The position numbers were made by a program, and so were the translations under genes. Positions 17,608 to 26,647 of a stretch of 64,000 bases of DNA are shown in pieces; within the stretch, counting starts at the first letter, position 1, and the number at the start of each line of letters is the position of its first letter. The DNA is taken from contig NZ_QJSD01000014.1 in assembly GCF_003313245.1 (NCBI RefSeq), forward strand, positions 37,732 through 101,731, in the 5' to 3' direction. Below the pieces are notes generated by a model that was not told where the DNA came from, made no database searches, and was given only the letters and a program-made list of their open reading frames with translations. This stretch comes from Primorskyibacter marinus. GTDB taxonomy: Bacteria > Pseudomonadota > Alphaproteobacteria > Rhodobacterales > Rhodobacteraceae.

Positions 17608-19882
17608 CGTTCAACATTTCCCATACTCTGTGCGGCGTGAAGGGCATGTCGGCCTGACGTACCCCGCGCTGCCACAATGCATCCTGCACCGCATTGGCCA
17701 CAGCGGCCATTGCACCGACGGTTCCCGCCTCTCCACATCCTTTCATCCCCATCGGGTTGGCCGTCGATGGCACCGGACGTGTCGAGAAGGAAATCATCGG
17801 GACATTGTCGGCCCGTGGCACCGCATAGTCCATGAACGTCGCCGTGAGCAGTTGCCCATCCTCGTCGTAAACGACGCGCTCCGTGATCGCCTGACCAAGC
17901 CCCTGAGCCACCCCGCCATGCACTTGCCCTTCGGCCAGCATCGGGTTGATCAGATTGCCGAAATCATCGACCACGGTGTAGTGATCCACCTGCACATCAC
18001 CGGTTTCGGGGTCAATTTCGACCTCGGCAATATGCGCGCCATTCGGATAGGACCGTCCCGGCAATTCGTCGCGCGCGTCATGCCGCAGCAGATCATCGCG
18101 CCCCGCATCGCGCGCCATCCGGGCCACTTCCAGCATGGTCGGCGTCACGTTTGAGCCTTCGGCGCGGAACTGCATATCGTCAAAGCTGACATCCTCCGCA
18201 TCGACGCCCAGCTTTTCGGCCAGAAACGCGGAAAACTCCGTCACGATCTTTGCAACTGCGGTCAGCGTCACGTTCGCCTGCGTGGTGACAGAGCGTGACC
18301 CGCCCGTGCCGCCGCCCTTGGCAATCAGATCACTGTCACCTTGCACAACGCGGATCTGATCGGCCGGAATGCCAGACTGGTCTGACAGAAACTGCGCATA
18401 GACAGTTTCATGCCCCTGACCGTTCGACTGGGTTCCGACAAACAGGGTCACGCTGCCATCCTCCTCGAATTCCACTCTGGCGCCTTCGGAAGGATCCCCC
18501 AAAATACTTTCGATATAGTAACAGATGCCCATCCCGCGCAGCCGCCCCTTGGCTTCGGACGCGGCCCGGCGCGCGGCAAACCCCGCCTGATCGGCCTCTT
18601 CCACGGCTCTGTCCAGAAGCTTGGCAAACTCGCCGACGTCATAAAGTTCGCCGGTGGCGGTCTTGTAGGGAAACGATGCCTCGGGAATGAAATTGCGTCT
18701 GCGCAACTCTATCGGGTCAATATCCAGCTCGCGCGCGGCGCGGTCCATCAGACGCTCCAGCAGGTAGATCGCCTCGGGCCGTCCGGCACCGCGATAGGCG
18801 TCAACCGGCGCGGTATTGGTGAAATAGCCTTCGGCGCGCAGCCAAGTGTTCTGAACGTCATAGGTGCCCATCAACACGCGGCCGAACAGAAAGGTCTGGA
18901 TAGCCTGGGCGAATTGCGAATTGTAAGCACCGAGGTTGAATTTGCTATGCACCCGGTAGGCGGTGATCTTGAGATTCTCGTCAAAGGCCAGCTCGCCCAG
19001 GCTGACCAGATCGCGACCGCCATTATCCGACAGCATCGCCTCTGTCCGGTCCGACATCCAGCGCACCGGGCGGCCCAGCGTCTTGGCGGCAAAGGCCACG
19101 ACATGATATTCGGGATAGGCAAACCCCTTCATCCCGAAGCCACCGCCGACATCCGGGTTGGTCACGCGCACCTTGTCCTCGGGCAGGCCAAACGCCTTGG
19201 ACAGCAGGTCCTTCTGCCCCCAGACGCCCTGCCCGTTGACCGAGACATGGAGCTTGTCATCGTCCCATTCGGCGAAACATCCGCGCGGCTCCATCGAGCA
19301 GACCATGATCCGGTTGTCGGGCACCTCAAGACTGACGACATGGGCGGCAGCCTCAAACGCCGCGTTGCAGGCGTCTTCATCGCCCAGCCCGTAATCCAGC
19401 GCCCGGTTGTCCGGTGTCTCGTCATGGATCGCCACCTCGCCCGGCGCACAGGCCATCTGGGCGGGCAATTCGTCATAGTCCAATTCGATCAGCTCTGCCG
19501 CGTCCTTGGCCTGTTCAAGCGTATCGGCGACCACCATCGCCACGGCCTCGCCGACATGGCGCAGCTTGCCACGCGCCAGCACCGGACGTTCGGGTGCGGC
19601 ACCGTCCGTACCATCGCGATTGGGCTGCGTGGCACCGGGAATGTGAACATCCAGCCCACCATCCAGCAGATCCTGAACGGTCAGCACCGCATGCACACCA
19701 TCCGCATTGCGCGCCTCATCCACATTCAACGTGGTGATTGTGGCATGCGCGACGGGCGACCGAAAGACATGCGCAAACAGCGCCCCTTCCGGGGCTATAT
19801 CATCGACATAGCGGCCCTGCCCTGTCAGGAACCGGACGTCCTCGACACGTTTGACTGGCTGACTCTTGCCAAATTTATCCAT
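17585..19882 (-). CDS. Xanthine dehydrogenase family molybdopterin-binding subunit (form II CoxL-like)
   Basis: A 765-residue large subunit of a molybdenum hydroxylase. The N-terminal hammerhead domain begins near VEDVRFLTGQGRYVDD. The active-site loop reads AYRGAGR (362-368), which identifies form II enzymes rather than true aerobic CO dehydrogenases (AYxCSFR). The catalytic glutamate is in KGCGEAGTVGA near the C terminus. Such subunits normally work with a 2Fe-2S small subunit and a FAD medium subunit, but no coxS or coxM gene is adjacent or elsewhere in the window. Its substrate is unknown. The DUF2235 gene overlaps its end. Confidence 0.92.
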   Translation of the reverse strand: MDKFGKSQPVKRVEDVRFLTGQGRYVDDIAPEGALFAHVFRSPVAHATITTLNVDEARNADGVHAVLTVQDLLDGGLDVHIPGATQPNRDGTDGAAPERPVLARGKLRHVGEAVAMVVADTLEQAKDAAELIELDYDELPAQMACAPGEVAIHDETPDNRALDYGLGDEDACNAAFEAAAHVVSLEVPDNRIMVCSMEPRGCFAEWDDDKLHVSVNGQGVWGQKDLLSKAFGLPEDKVRVTNPDVGGGFGMKGFAYPEYHVVAFAAKTLGRPVRWMSDRTEAMLSDNGGRDLVSLGELAFDENLKITAYRVHSKFNLGAYNSQFAQAIQTFLFGRVLMGTYDVQNTWLRAEGYFTNTAPVDAYRGAGRPEAIYLLERLMDRAARELDIDPIELRRRNFIPEASFPYKTATGELYDVGEFAKLLDRAVEEADQAGFAARRAASEAKGRLRGMGICYYIESILGDPSEGARVEFEEDGSVTLFVGTQSNGQGHETVYAQFLSDQSGIPADQIRVVQGDSDLIAKGGGTGGSRSVTTQANVTLTAVAKIVTEFSAFLAEKLGVDAEDVSFDDMQFRAEGSNVTPTMLEVARMARDAGRDDLLRHDARDELPGRSYPNGAHIAEVEIDPETGDVQVDHYTVVDDFGNLINPMLAEGQVHGGVAQGLGQAITERVVYDEDGQLLTATFMDYAVPRADNVPMISFSTRPVPSTANPMGMKGCGEAGTVGAMAAVANAVQDALWQRGVRQADMPFTPHRVWEMLNDVAIAAE

Positions 19883-20101
19883 ATCCCATTCTCCCGATGG
19901 CGTCCGTTACTGTTTGTGGGCGAGACTAATCACTGCGCGCAAACTGTCCAGCCCCGCACCGCGGGAAGGCGGTTCCGGGCACCTGCGCGCAGGGATGCAA
20001 AGATCGTGAGGTGCCCCGGCATATATCAGTGATCTACCACGAAGCGGGCTGGCAATCGCTTATGCATAGGGGCACCATTGGGCCAATGGGCACCCTTGCT
20101 T

Positions 20102-20746
20102 TCAGGTGTCGTCGTCAATGGCGTAGCGGTTGAACACGCCGCTTTGGGTCATGAAAAATACAAAGATCGCAGCCGTCAGCCCGAATGTCTTGAAATAGAC
20201 CCAGGTCTCGGTGCTCATCGTGCGCCAGATCACCTCGTTCAGAACGGCCAGCGTCAGGAAAAACGCCGTCAGCCGCCGGGTCAGGATCATCCAGCCCTCT
20301 TGTTGCAGCGGCATGACCTCTTCCATCACGAATTTGAGATAGCTTTCGCCGCGCAGCAAGCCGATGCCAAGCGCACCGCCAAACAGCAGGTAGATCATCG
20401 TCGGCTTCATCTTGAAAAACTGATCATCGTTGAACCAGACGCTCAGCCCGCCGAACACCACCACCAGAACCAGTGTGGCCACCTGCATCCGCGACAGCTT
20501 GCCCGTCAGCTTCCACAGCGCGAGGGTCGAGACGACCATCAGCGGCACAAAACCCGCCGTTGCCAGGATGAACCCGTCATACATGGTTCCGCCGATCTCA
20601 TAGCTGTTATCCTTCAGCCGTAGAAACGCCACGAAGAACACGACGACGGGGCCAAGCTCCAGCGCCAGTTTCAGTATCGGGTTGATCTTGCGCTCTGCCA
20701 AAACAGGCCTCCATTCGGGTGATGCGGGCTCAGCCGCCAAATTCAA
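20102..20746 (-). CDS. yciB: YciB/septation protein A family membrane protein
   Basis: A 214-residue inner-membrane protein with five or six predicted helices. LALELGPVVVFFVAF near the N terminus, the long GLSVWFNDDQFFKMKPTMIY block and LNEVIWRTMSTETWVYFKTFG are the conserved signatures of the family. YciB has been linked to cell envelope integrity and intracellular septation, but the mechanism is unsettled. The gene overlaps the 3' end of the EamA transporter gene by 17 bases, so they form a minus-strand pair. Confidence 0.93.
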   Translation of the reverse strand: MNLAAEPASPEWRPVLAERKINPILKLALELGPVVVFFVAFLRLKDNSYEIGGTMYDGFILATAGFVPLMVVSTLALWKLTGKLSRMQVATLVLVVVFGGLSVWFNDDQFFKMKPTMIYLLFGGALGIGLLRGESYLKFVMEEVMPLQQEGWMILTRRLTAFFLTLAVLNEVIWRTMSTETWVYFKTFGLTAAIFVFFMTQSGVFNRYAIDDDT

Positions 20747-21632
20747 CTATGACCGCGCCTGCGGCAATCAAGGTCATCAACGCAATCCGGCGCGGTCCGA
20801 CCGTTTCTTTCAGCACCAGCCAGCCGATCAGCGCCGCAAACACCGTCGAGGTTTCGCGCAGGACCGCTGCCTCGCCAACCTTGTCAAGCCGGGTGGCCAG
20901 CATGATCGACCCGAAGCTGAAGAACGCAATAACGCCGCCGACCACACCACGCATCAGAAGCGGCGGCAGCGTCGGACGCTCGGACAGTTTTCGCCAGCGC
21001 ATCACGCCCAGCACCGGAAATGCCAGCCCATCGATCATGAAAAACCACGCCAGAAAGGTAAACGGATCGGCGGTGGCCCGGATGCCATAGGCATCGTAGG
21101 TCGTGTAAAGCGCCACGAAGATCCCGGTGAGAAAGGCCAGCATCAGCGCCGCCCACAAGGTATCACGCGCCTGGGTCAGAAAGATCAGATTGTAGACCGC
21201 AAGTCCGAAGATGCCCGCCAGCAGGACACCGACACCCAGCCACTGCGTGACCGAAAACACCTCGCCAAAGATCAGATAGGCCCCGATGACTGCAAAAAGC
21301 GGCCCGGTCCCGCGCACGACCGGATAAACCACCGTATAGGCACCCTTGGTATAGGCCTGCGCCTGCAACAGCTTGTAGCCGGTGTGAATCACGAAAGCGC
21401 CCGCAAGGATCGGCCACATATGCGGTTCGGGCCAGGGCACGACGAACAGCGCAAAGGGCGCTGCCATCAACCCATAGCTGCCGTCAATCGCCGCGCGGCT
21501 GAGCCACGGGTCGTGCCGACCTTTTTGCAATGCGCCGAACACGGCATGCAGAAACGCGGCGAGCAAGGCCAGCACAAGCGCAAGCTGATGCCCCGCTTCG
21601 GTGCCTTCCAAAGAGATCAGCCAGGCGCTCAT
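20730..21632 (-). CDS. EamA family (DMT superfamily) transporter
   Basis: A 300-residue protein with about ten membrane helices arranged as two EamA repeats (roughly 10-145 and 160-298). Each repeat ends with the typical glutamate-containing pattern, YLIFGEVFSVTQWLGVGVLL and GWLVLKETVGPRRIALMTLI. EamA proteins export or import small metabolites; the substrate cannot be predicted. The start is set at ATG 21632 (MSAWLISLEG); 12 further codons upstream are open but not membrane-like. It is followed by yciB with a short overlap. Confidence 0.88.
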   Translation of the reverse strand: MSAWLISLEGTEAGHQLALVLALLAAFLHAVFGALQKGRHDPWLSRAAIDGSYGLMAAPFALFVVPWPEPHMWPILAGAFVIHTGYKLLQAQAYTKGAYTVVYPVVRGTGPLFAVIGAYLIFGEVFSVTQWLGVGVLLAGIFGLAVYNLIFLTQARDTLWAALMLAFLTGIFVALYTTYDAYGIRATADPFTFLAWFFMIDGLAFPVLGVMRWRKLSERPTLPPLLMRGVVGGVIAFFSFGSIMLATRLDKVGEAAVLRETSTVFAALIGWLVLKETVGPRRIALMTLIAAGAVIVEFGG

Positions 21633-21716
21633 GCAATACCCGACCTTTCGGAACCACAGGCAACGCAACCGAGTTGACTGTCCATGATCCGGCCGGATCG
21701 CAATGCGGGGGGAGAC

Positions 21717-22196
21717 ATGCTCGACACAATCGTCAGGGAAATGCAGGGCAGCTTTGCCGCCATACCGGCAGAGGTTGCCGCAATCCGACTGCTGGCCGCG
21801 ATCCTGCTCGGCGGTATGATCGGGTTAGAGCGTGAACGCCGCGAAAAACCGGCCGGGCTGCGGACACATATGCTGGTGTCGATGGCCGCCTGTCTGTTCA
21901 TCGTCGTCAGCCAGCAGCTTGCTGCAATGTTCGCCGAGACCGACGGCCTGCGCGTTGATCCCCTGCGCCTGATCGAGGCGGTGACCGCAGGTGTCGCATT
22001 CCTTGCCGCCGGCATCATCTTCACCTCTGGCGACAAGGTCCGCAACACCACGACAGGCGCATCTATGTGGCTGGCGGGGGCTGTGGGTCTGGCCTGCGGA
22101 TCAGGACAACTGCCGCTGGCCGCGATGGCGACAGTAATCGTTCTGGCCGTGCTGCTGCTATTGCGTGAGGTCGAGCGCTGGATGGGCACGCGATAG
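21717..22196 (+). CDS. MgtC/SapB family membrane protein
   Basis: A 159-residue protein with about four membrane helices. RLLAAILLGGMIGLERERREKPAGLRTHMLV is the family hallmark region, and VTAGVAFLAAGIIFTSGDKVRNTTTGASMWLAGAVGLACG the second. It lacks the C-terminal ACT-like domain of Salmonella MgtC, so it is the short form found widely in bacteria. MgtC proteins affect Mg2+ homeostasis, in some cases by acting on the F1Fo ATPase; the role here is not shown. ATG 21717 follows a GGGGGAG ribosome site and is preferred over ATG 21684. Confidence 0.88.
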   Translation: MLDTIVREMQGSFAAIPAEVAAIRLLAAILLGGMIGLERERREKPAGLRTHMLVSMAACLFIVVSQQLAAMFAETDGLRVDPLRLIEAVTAGVAFLAAGIIFTSGDKVRNTTTGASMWLAGAVGLACGSGQLPLAAMATVIVLAVLLLLREVERWMGTR

Positions 22197-22248
22197 CGCC
22201 ACGCCGCAAGTGCGAAGCGTTCGCAAGGCAAGATCTGTCCGCGCTTGG

Positions 22249-23634
22249 TCACGCCCGGTCTAGACCTGTAAGAGCCGCGGCAAAATCCTCTGGGTCAAAC
22301 GGGGCCAGATCGTCGATCTGCTCGCCGACACCGATGGCATGGATCGGCAGGCCGAACTTATCGGCCAAAGCAACCAAAACGCCGCCTTTTGCGGTCCCGT
22401 CAAGTTTTGTCATCACCAGCCCCGACACATCGGCAAGCTTCCGGAAGGTCTCGACCTGGCTTAGCGCGTTCTGGCCGGTCGTCGCATCCAGCACCAGCAG
22501 CGTGTTATGTGGCGCGTCGGGGTCTTTCTTGCGGATCACCCGGACGATCTTTGACAGCTCTTCCATCAGGTCGGCGCGGTTTTGCAGGCGCCCCGCCGTG
22601 TCGATCATCAGAAGGTCCGCACCATCCGCCTGCGCCTTGGTCATGGCGTCAAAGGCAAGGCTGGCCGGATCAGAGCCTTCGGGCGCGGTCAGCACCGGAA
22701 CACCCGCGCGGTCCCCCCAGACCTGCAACTGCTCTACCGCGGCTGCGCGGAACGTGTCGCCCGCCGCGATCACGACCGATTTGCCCGCCGCCCGAAACTG
22801 GCTGGCCAGTTTGCCGATCGTCGTGGTCTTGCCGGAACCGTTGACGCCGACCACCAGCACCACCTGCGGCTTGGACGGGTAAAGCGGCATCGGGCGGGCC
22901 ACCGGATCCATGATCCGGGTGATCTCATCCGACAGCAATTGTTTGATTTCCGGCACCGACAGCTTTCGCCCCATGCGCCCCTCGGCCATATTGGCGGTGA
23001 CCCGAAGCGACGTATCAACGCCCATATCCGAGGCAATCAACAGTTCTTCGAGGCTTTCGAGCATGTCATCATCAAGCGCGCGCCGCACCACAATGCGATC
23101 CTCGCGCCGTCCAAGCAGCCGGTTGAGCAAGCCGGTGCTGCGGGCGGGAACCTCCTGGGGTGCCTCAACCGGGATTTCCAGCGGCGCGGGCGTGGGCATC
23201 GGGTCAGGGTTGCGCGCAGGCATTTCCTGCGGTGCCTGCTGTGGCATTTCGACCGGGCTGTTGCCGGGAATATCCGGGCCCGGCGTGGGTTCGGGCGCGG
23301 GGTTTGGCGGCACTTCCGGCTCTGGCGGGGTCCGCGGCGGCAAATCTGGCTCCGGCACCGGCTGCGGCTCTTGCGGCAGATCAGGTTCCGGTGCGGGCGG
23401 CACTTCGGTGGGCGTGTCTGGCGCGGGCGTGTCTGGCGCGGGCGGGGTGGGCGCGGGCGTCTCGCCCGGAGATTCAGGCGCGGTTTGTACCGCCCGCTCC
23501 TGTTCCGCGCTGCGCGGAGGCTCGGAAGGCGCTTCGTCTTCTTCGCCGCCCTCGCCAACGATCGCTTCCAGCCCCTCGTCCAGCTTTGACGACGACTTGA
23601 ACAACCGGTTCTTCATCTTGCCGAAAAAAGACAT
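22249..23634 (-). CDS. ftsY: Signal recognition particle receptor FtsY
   Basis: A 461-residue GTPase that docks ribosome-nascent chain complexes at the Sec translocon by pairing with Ffh. The NG domain starts near residue 160: GVNGSGKTTTIGKLA (G1), DTFRAAAVEQLQVW, DTAGRLQNR (G3), TKLDGTAKGG (G4) and a C-terminal AIGVGEQIDDLAPFDPEDF. Residues about 50-155 are an acidic, proline-rich linker built of PEP/PAP/PDTP-like repeats, replacing the usual acidic A domain. The start is ATG 23634 (MSFFGKMKNRLFKSS), an amphipathic membrane-targeting segment; 13 upstream codons are rejected. Confidence 0.95.
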   Translation of the reverse strand: MSFFGKMKNRLFKSSSKLDEGLEAIVGEGGEEDEAPSEPPRSAEQERAVQTAPESPGETPAPTPPAPDTPAPDTPTEVPPAPEPDLPQEPQPVPEPDLPPRTPPEPEVPPNPAPEPTPGPDIPGNSPVEMPQQAPQEMPARNPDPMPTPAPLEIPVEAPQEVPARSTGLLNRLLGRREDRIVVRRALDDDMLESLEELLIASDMGVDTSLRVTANMAEGRMGRKLSVPEIKQLLSDEITRIMDPVARPMPLYPSKPQVVLVVGVNGSGKTTTIGKLASQFRAAGKSVVIAAGDTFRAAAVEQLQVWGDRAGVPVLTAPEGSDPASLAFDAMTKAQADGADLLMIDTAGRLQNRADLMEELSKIVRVIRKKDPDAPHNTLLVLDATTGQNALSQVETFRKLADVSGLVMTKLDGTAKGGVLVALADKFGLPIHAIGVGEQIDDLAPFDPEDFAAALTGLDRA

Positions 23635-23978
23635 ACCCAACCTCAGCTTGTGATGCTTATCACCTAATACCACACAGGCTGAGATGAAAGTCCCAGTTGT
23701 CCAGGCGAATGCTGAATTAGTTGAGCCACTGACCGCGACCCAACGCTGATGAGGCTGCGCCTCAACTACGCCCCACTGTCATCCGGCCCCGTAACCGCCA
23801 GTCAATCACCTTGTCGAAGATTGCATAGCGAAGCCGTTATCGGATTTGCAGAAAGCTGAAGGCAAAGCGACAGGGACTGCGCCGCATGGTTGCCTTGGCT
23901 TTGCTGCGACAGGCCCACGAAGCGCGGGCCAAACCAACGCGATCCGGCGAGACCAACCTGCATCCGTACCGCGCCCGT
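23635..23978. other. Intergenic stretch upstream of ftsY
   Basis: About 340 bases between ftsY and the zinc-finger gene. A dyad GTGAT-GCTT-ATCAC (23650-23663) lies 16 bases upstream of the ftsY start and could be an operator. The rest holds only short frames without family resemblance. Confidence 0.4.
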
Positions 23979-24248
23979 TCACTTCAACTGACTGTCTTTC
24001 GACCCGCGCCGGTTCATGCCGCCGCGCGCCTTGAACGCGCCGTCGCGCTCCTGTTGGCAGTCGATGCAAAGTTTCACCCCCGGCAAGGCGATACGGCGGG
24101 CTTCTGGGATTTCTTCCTCGCACTCGGCACAATGGGTCAGGCTTTCGCCGGTCGGCCCGCGCCGGGCCTTGAGACGTGCCAGCTCGTCATTGATCGACGC
24201 CTCGATCTGTTCGCTTACCGCGCCGTCGCGCGCCCATCCGCCTGCCAT
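23979..24248 (-). CDS. DksA/TraR family C4-type zinc finger protein
   Basis: An 89-residue small member of the DksA/TraR family. The four zinc cysteines are in HCAECEEEIPEARR and LCIDCQQERD (C-x2-C, then C-x2-C). The preceding helix SEQIEASINDELARLKARR corresponds to part of the DksA coiled coil but is much shorter, as in TraR-like proteins that bind the RNA polymerase secondary channel. ATG 24248 is preceded by GGAGG at ideal spacing; an in-frame TTG five codons earlier contains that ribosome site and is rejected. Confidence 0.9.
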   Translation of the reverse strand: MAGGWARDGAVSEQIEASINDELARLKARRGPTGESLTHCAECEEEIPEARRIALPGVKLCIDCQQERDGAFKARGGMNRRGSKDSQLK

Positions 24249-24367
24249 GGCATCCTCCGTCAATCAGCCTTCCTTGAACATAGGTATGCGCACCCATTCT
24301 GCAAAGGGTTTGGCCGCTTGACCTTTCGCCGCTGCCGCTATGTTTCAAACCAAAGGAGATTTTCCGA

Positions 24368-24892
24368 ATGTTTCGTTTTGTCATCGCCCTTTTGTTGGCC
24401 GCTTTCACCGCCCTGCCCGGCATCGCTGCACAGGGGGTCACGTTCAAATCCATCGACGGCGGCACGCTGTCGCTGGATCAGTGGAAAGGTCAGCCGGTGC
24501 TGGTGGTCAATACCGCGTCGCGCTGCGGGTTCACGCCGCAATTCGACGGGTTGCAGGCGCTTTATGACGCCTACCGCGACCAGGGATTGATCGTTCTGGC
24601 CGTGCCCTCCAACGATTTCAAACAAGAGCTGGCCTCGGAAGAAGAGGTCAAGGATTTCTGCGAGTTCAATTTCAATCTCGACATGCCAATGACCACCATC
24701 AACCATGTGCGCGGGGCAGATGCGCATCCGTTCTACGCTTGGGTCAAGGCCCGGACAGGCTTTGTCCCGTCATGGAATTTCAACAAGATCCTGATCGGAC
24801 CCGAGGGCGACGTTCTGGGCACATGGGGCGCGCTGACGAAACCCCAATCCGCGCCCATCACCAACGCCGTGAAAGCTGCGCTGCGTTATTAG
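24368..24892 (+). CDS. Glutathione peroxidase family protein, exported
   Basis: A 174-residue thiol peroxidase that would reduce hydroperoxides. An N-terminal signal peptide (MFRFVIALLLAAFTALPGIAAQ) predicts a periplasmic enzyme, which is less usual than the cytoplasmic form. The catalytic cysteine is Cys53 in VVNTASRCGFTPQ; the conserved tryptophan and asparagine lie in FVPSWNFNKILI. The family block normally written PCNQF-GQEP is PSNDFKQELASE here, so the second cysteine and glutamine region is altered. AAGGAG precedes the ATG. The gene is convergent with the ClC gene, overlapping stop codons by four bases. Confidence 0.9.
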   Translation: MFRFVIALLLAAFTALPGIAAQGVTFKSIDGGTLSLDQWKGQPVLVVNTASRCGFTPQFDGLQALYDAYRDQGLIVLAVPSNDFKQELASEEEVKDFCEFNFNLDMPMTTINHVRGADAHPFYAWVKARTGFVPSWNFNKILIGPEGDVLGTWGALTKPQSAPITNAVKAALRY

Positions 24893-26571
24893 CGGTGTTC
24901 TTCGGCCGCAGTCGCCGCCAGAGCCCGGTTATAGGCCTTGAGCGCATCGACATGGTAAAGCGCGCCTTGCAGAACCGCCGCTTCACCCTCCAGCTTTACC
25001 ACCGGCAGGAAGGCGACGCCTGATTTATCAAATACCGGCAGGGCCGTCTCCAACGTCGCACTTTCCTGAACGTACAGGCCCTGTGCGATCATCTCTTGGC
25101 AGGTTTCCTCATCCGCGGTGTTTTCGTCCGTGACCCGGCGCATGACCCCTGTGACGCGGAACATCGCCAGAAGATAGGTCTGCGGGCCGGCTGCAAGCCG
25201 CACGTTGCGCTGTTCCAGTTGGGTCAGGAAAAACGAACGGTTGACCAGACGTGACGCGAGCGCTGTTGACAGGGAGACCGAGACCATCACAGCCAGCCCC
25301 GTCTGCCAGTCGCCTGTCATTTCGAACACGATCAGCGTGGTCGAGATTGGCGCGCCCAGCACCGCCGCTGCCACCGCGCCCATGCCCGCCAGCGCATAAA
25401 GCGTGTCGGCACCAGAACTGTCGGGGAAAAGTCCCGTGGCGATCCCGCCGAACGCCAGACCGGTCAATGCGCCAACCATCAGCGAGGGCGAAAAGATGCC
25501 CCCCCCCATGCGGCCTGCCAATGTCACCGCCACCGCGATGACCTTGAGAACGGCAAAAACAATCGCCTCATGCATCAACAACTGGCCGGTCAGCGCCGTG
25601 CTGGTCGTCTCGTACCCGACACCGATGATATGCGGAAACTTGATCGCCATCACGCCAAGGATCAGCCCTGCGAGCGTCGGCCTGACCCAAACCGGCAGGC
25701 CGATGCGGTTTTCCAGCTGGTTTTCAACGTCTTCGGCGTAAAAGATCGCCCGCATCATCACCACTGCGACCAGTCCGCAGACCAGACCCAGCACAAGGAA
25801 GGCGGGCAGTTCGAGATAAAATTCCAGTGTCGTGGTTCCGGGCAGGCTGAATTCCGTGACGTCGCCAAAGGCCAGCCGGTTGATCACCGTCCCCGCTGCG
25901 CTGGCCACGACAATCGGCGCAAACGCGTGCAGGGAAAAGTGGCGCAGGACAACCTCCAGCGCGAACAATGCGCCGGCAATGGGCGCGTTGAAACTGGCCG
26001 ACACAGCCGCCGCCACGGCGCAACCCATCAGATCGCGTCCGGTGATCCCGTCGGCCCGGATCAGGTTGCTGATCCAGCTGGAAATCGTCGCCGCGATATG
26101 GACCACCGGCCCTTCCCGACCGGACGAGCCGCCGGTTGACAGCGTGATCAGCGACGCCAATGCCGAAACCAGGCCCGCCCTTTTCTGCACCCGTCCGTCA
26201 TTCAGCGCGGCCCCTTCGATCACATCCGCCACCGCGTGAACGCGCTTGTCGGACGTGAACCAATGCAGCAAGAGGCCCACAGCCAAGCCACCCCCAACTG
26301 GCACCAGAAGCACCACATACCAAGGCAATGTCCCGGCAAAACTGTGCAGGCTGTTCACATCTGACGTGCCGTAAAATGCCGTTTGCAGGATGTCGATGCC
26401 GCCACGGAACAGCAATGCCGCAAAGCCCGCCGTGATGCCGATCACCAGCGCGATGAACCAGAACTGGATCTGGCTGGGGCCGCGATTGCGCAGCAATTGC
26501 CAGCCGTGATCGAACATCCGAGCCATATCCGCCAACTGTTCTTGCAGCGCCGCTACATACCGTCCGCTCAA
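24889..26571 (-). CDS. ClC family chloride channel or H+/Cl- antiporter
   Basis: A 560-residue membrane protein with the ClC fold (about residues 25-430) and a C-terminal cytoplasmic tail. Ion-path motifs are STGGSSGREGPVVHIA, whose glutamate is the gating residue, and MGGGIFSPSLMVGAL. GAPISTTLIVFEMTGDW precedes the last helices. The tail (about 450-550) resembles a single degenerate CBS pair. Members act as Cl- channels or 2Cl-/H+ exchangers, and the gating glutamate is present for either. The stop overlaps that of the glutathione peroxidase gene. Confidence 0.92.
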   Translation of the reverse strand: MSGRYVAALQEQLADMARMFDHGWQLLRNRGPSQIQFWFIALVIGITAGFAALLFRGGIDILQTAFYGTSDVNSLHSFAGTLPWYVVLLVPVGGGLAVGLLLHWFTSDKRVHAVADVIEGAALNDGRVQKRAGLVSALASLITLSTGGSSGREGPVVHIAATISSWISNLIRADGITGRDLMGCAVAAAVSASFNAPIAGALFALEVVLRHFSLHAFAPIVVASAAGTVINRLAFGDVTEFSLPGTTTLEFYLELPAFLVLGLVCGLVAVVMMRAIFYAEDVENQLENRIGLPVWVRPTLAGLILGVMAIKFPHIIGVGYETTSTALTGQLLMHEAIVFAVLKVIAVAVTLAGRMGGGIFSPSLMVGALTGLAFGGIATGLFPDSSGADTLYALAGMGAVAAAVLGAPISTTLIVFEMTGDWQTGLAVMVSVSLSTALASRLVNRSFFLTQLEQRNVRLAAGPQTYLLAMFRVTGVMRRVTDENTADEETCQEMIAQGLYVQESATLETALPVFDKSGVAFLPVVKLEGEAAVLQGALYHVDALKAYNRALAATAAEEHR

Positions 26572-26647
26572 AGTCTTTGCCTCGCTTCGCCTTTCCCCAC
26601 AGGCCGGGTCGGGATAGGATACGTCCCGCCCCTACGGAGTGTCCCGC

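Noticed and set aside
18410-20032. 540-codon open frame on the plus strand
   Set aside because: Antisense to the well-supported CoxL-like gene; rich in His, Arg and Gln as expected for a shadow, with no recognisable motif.
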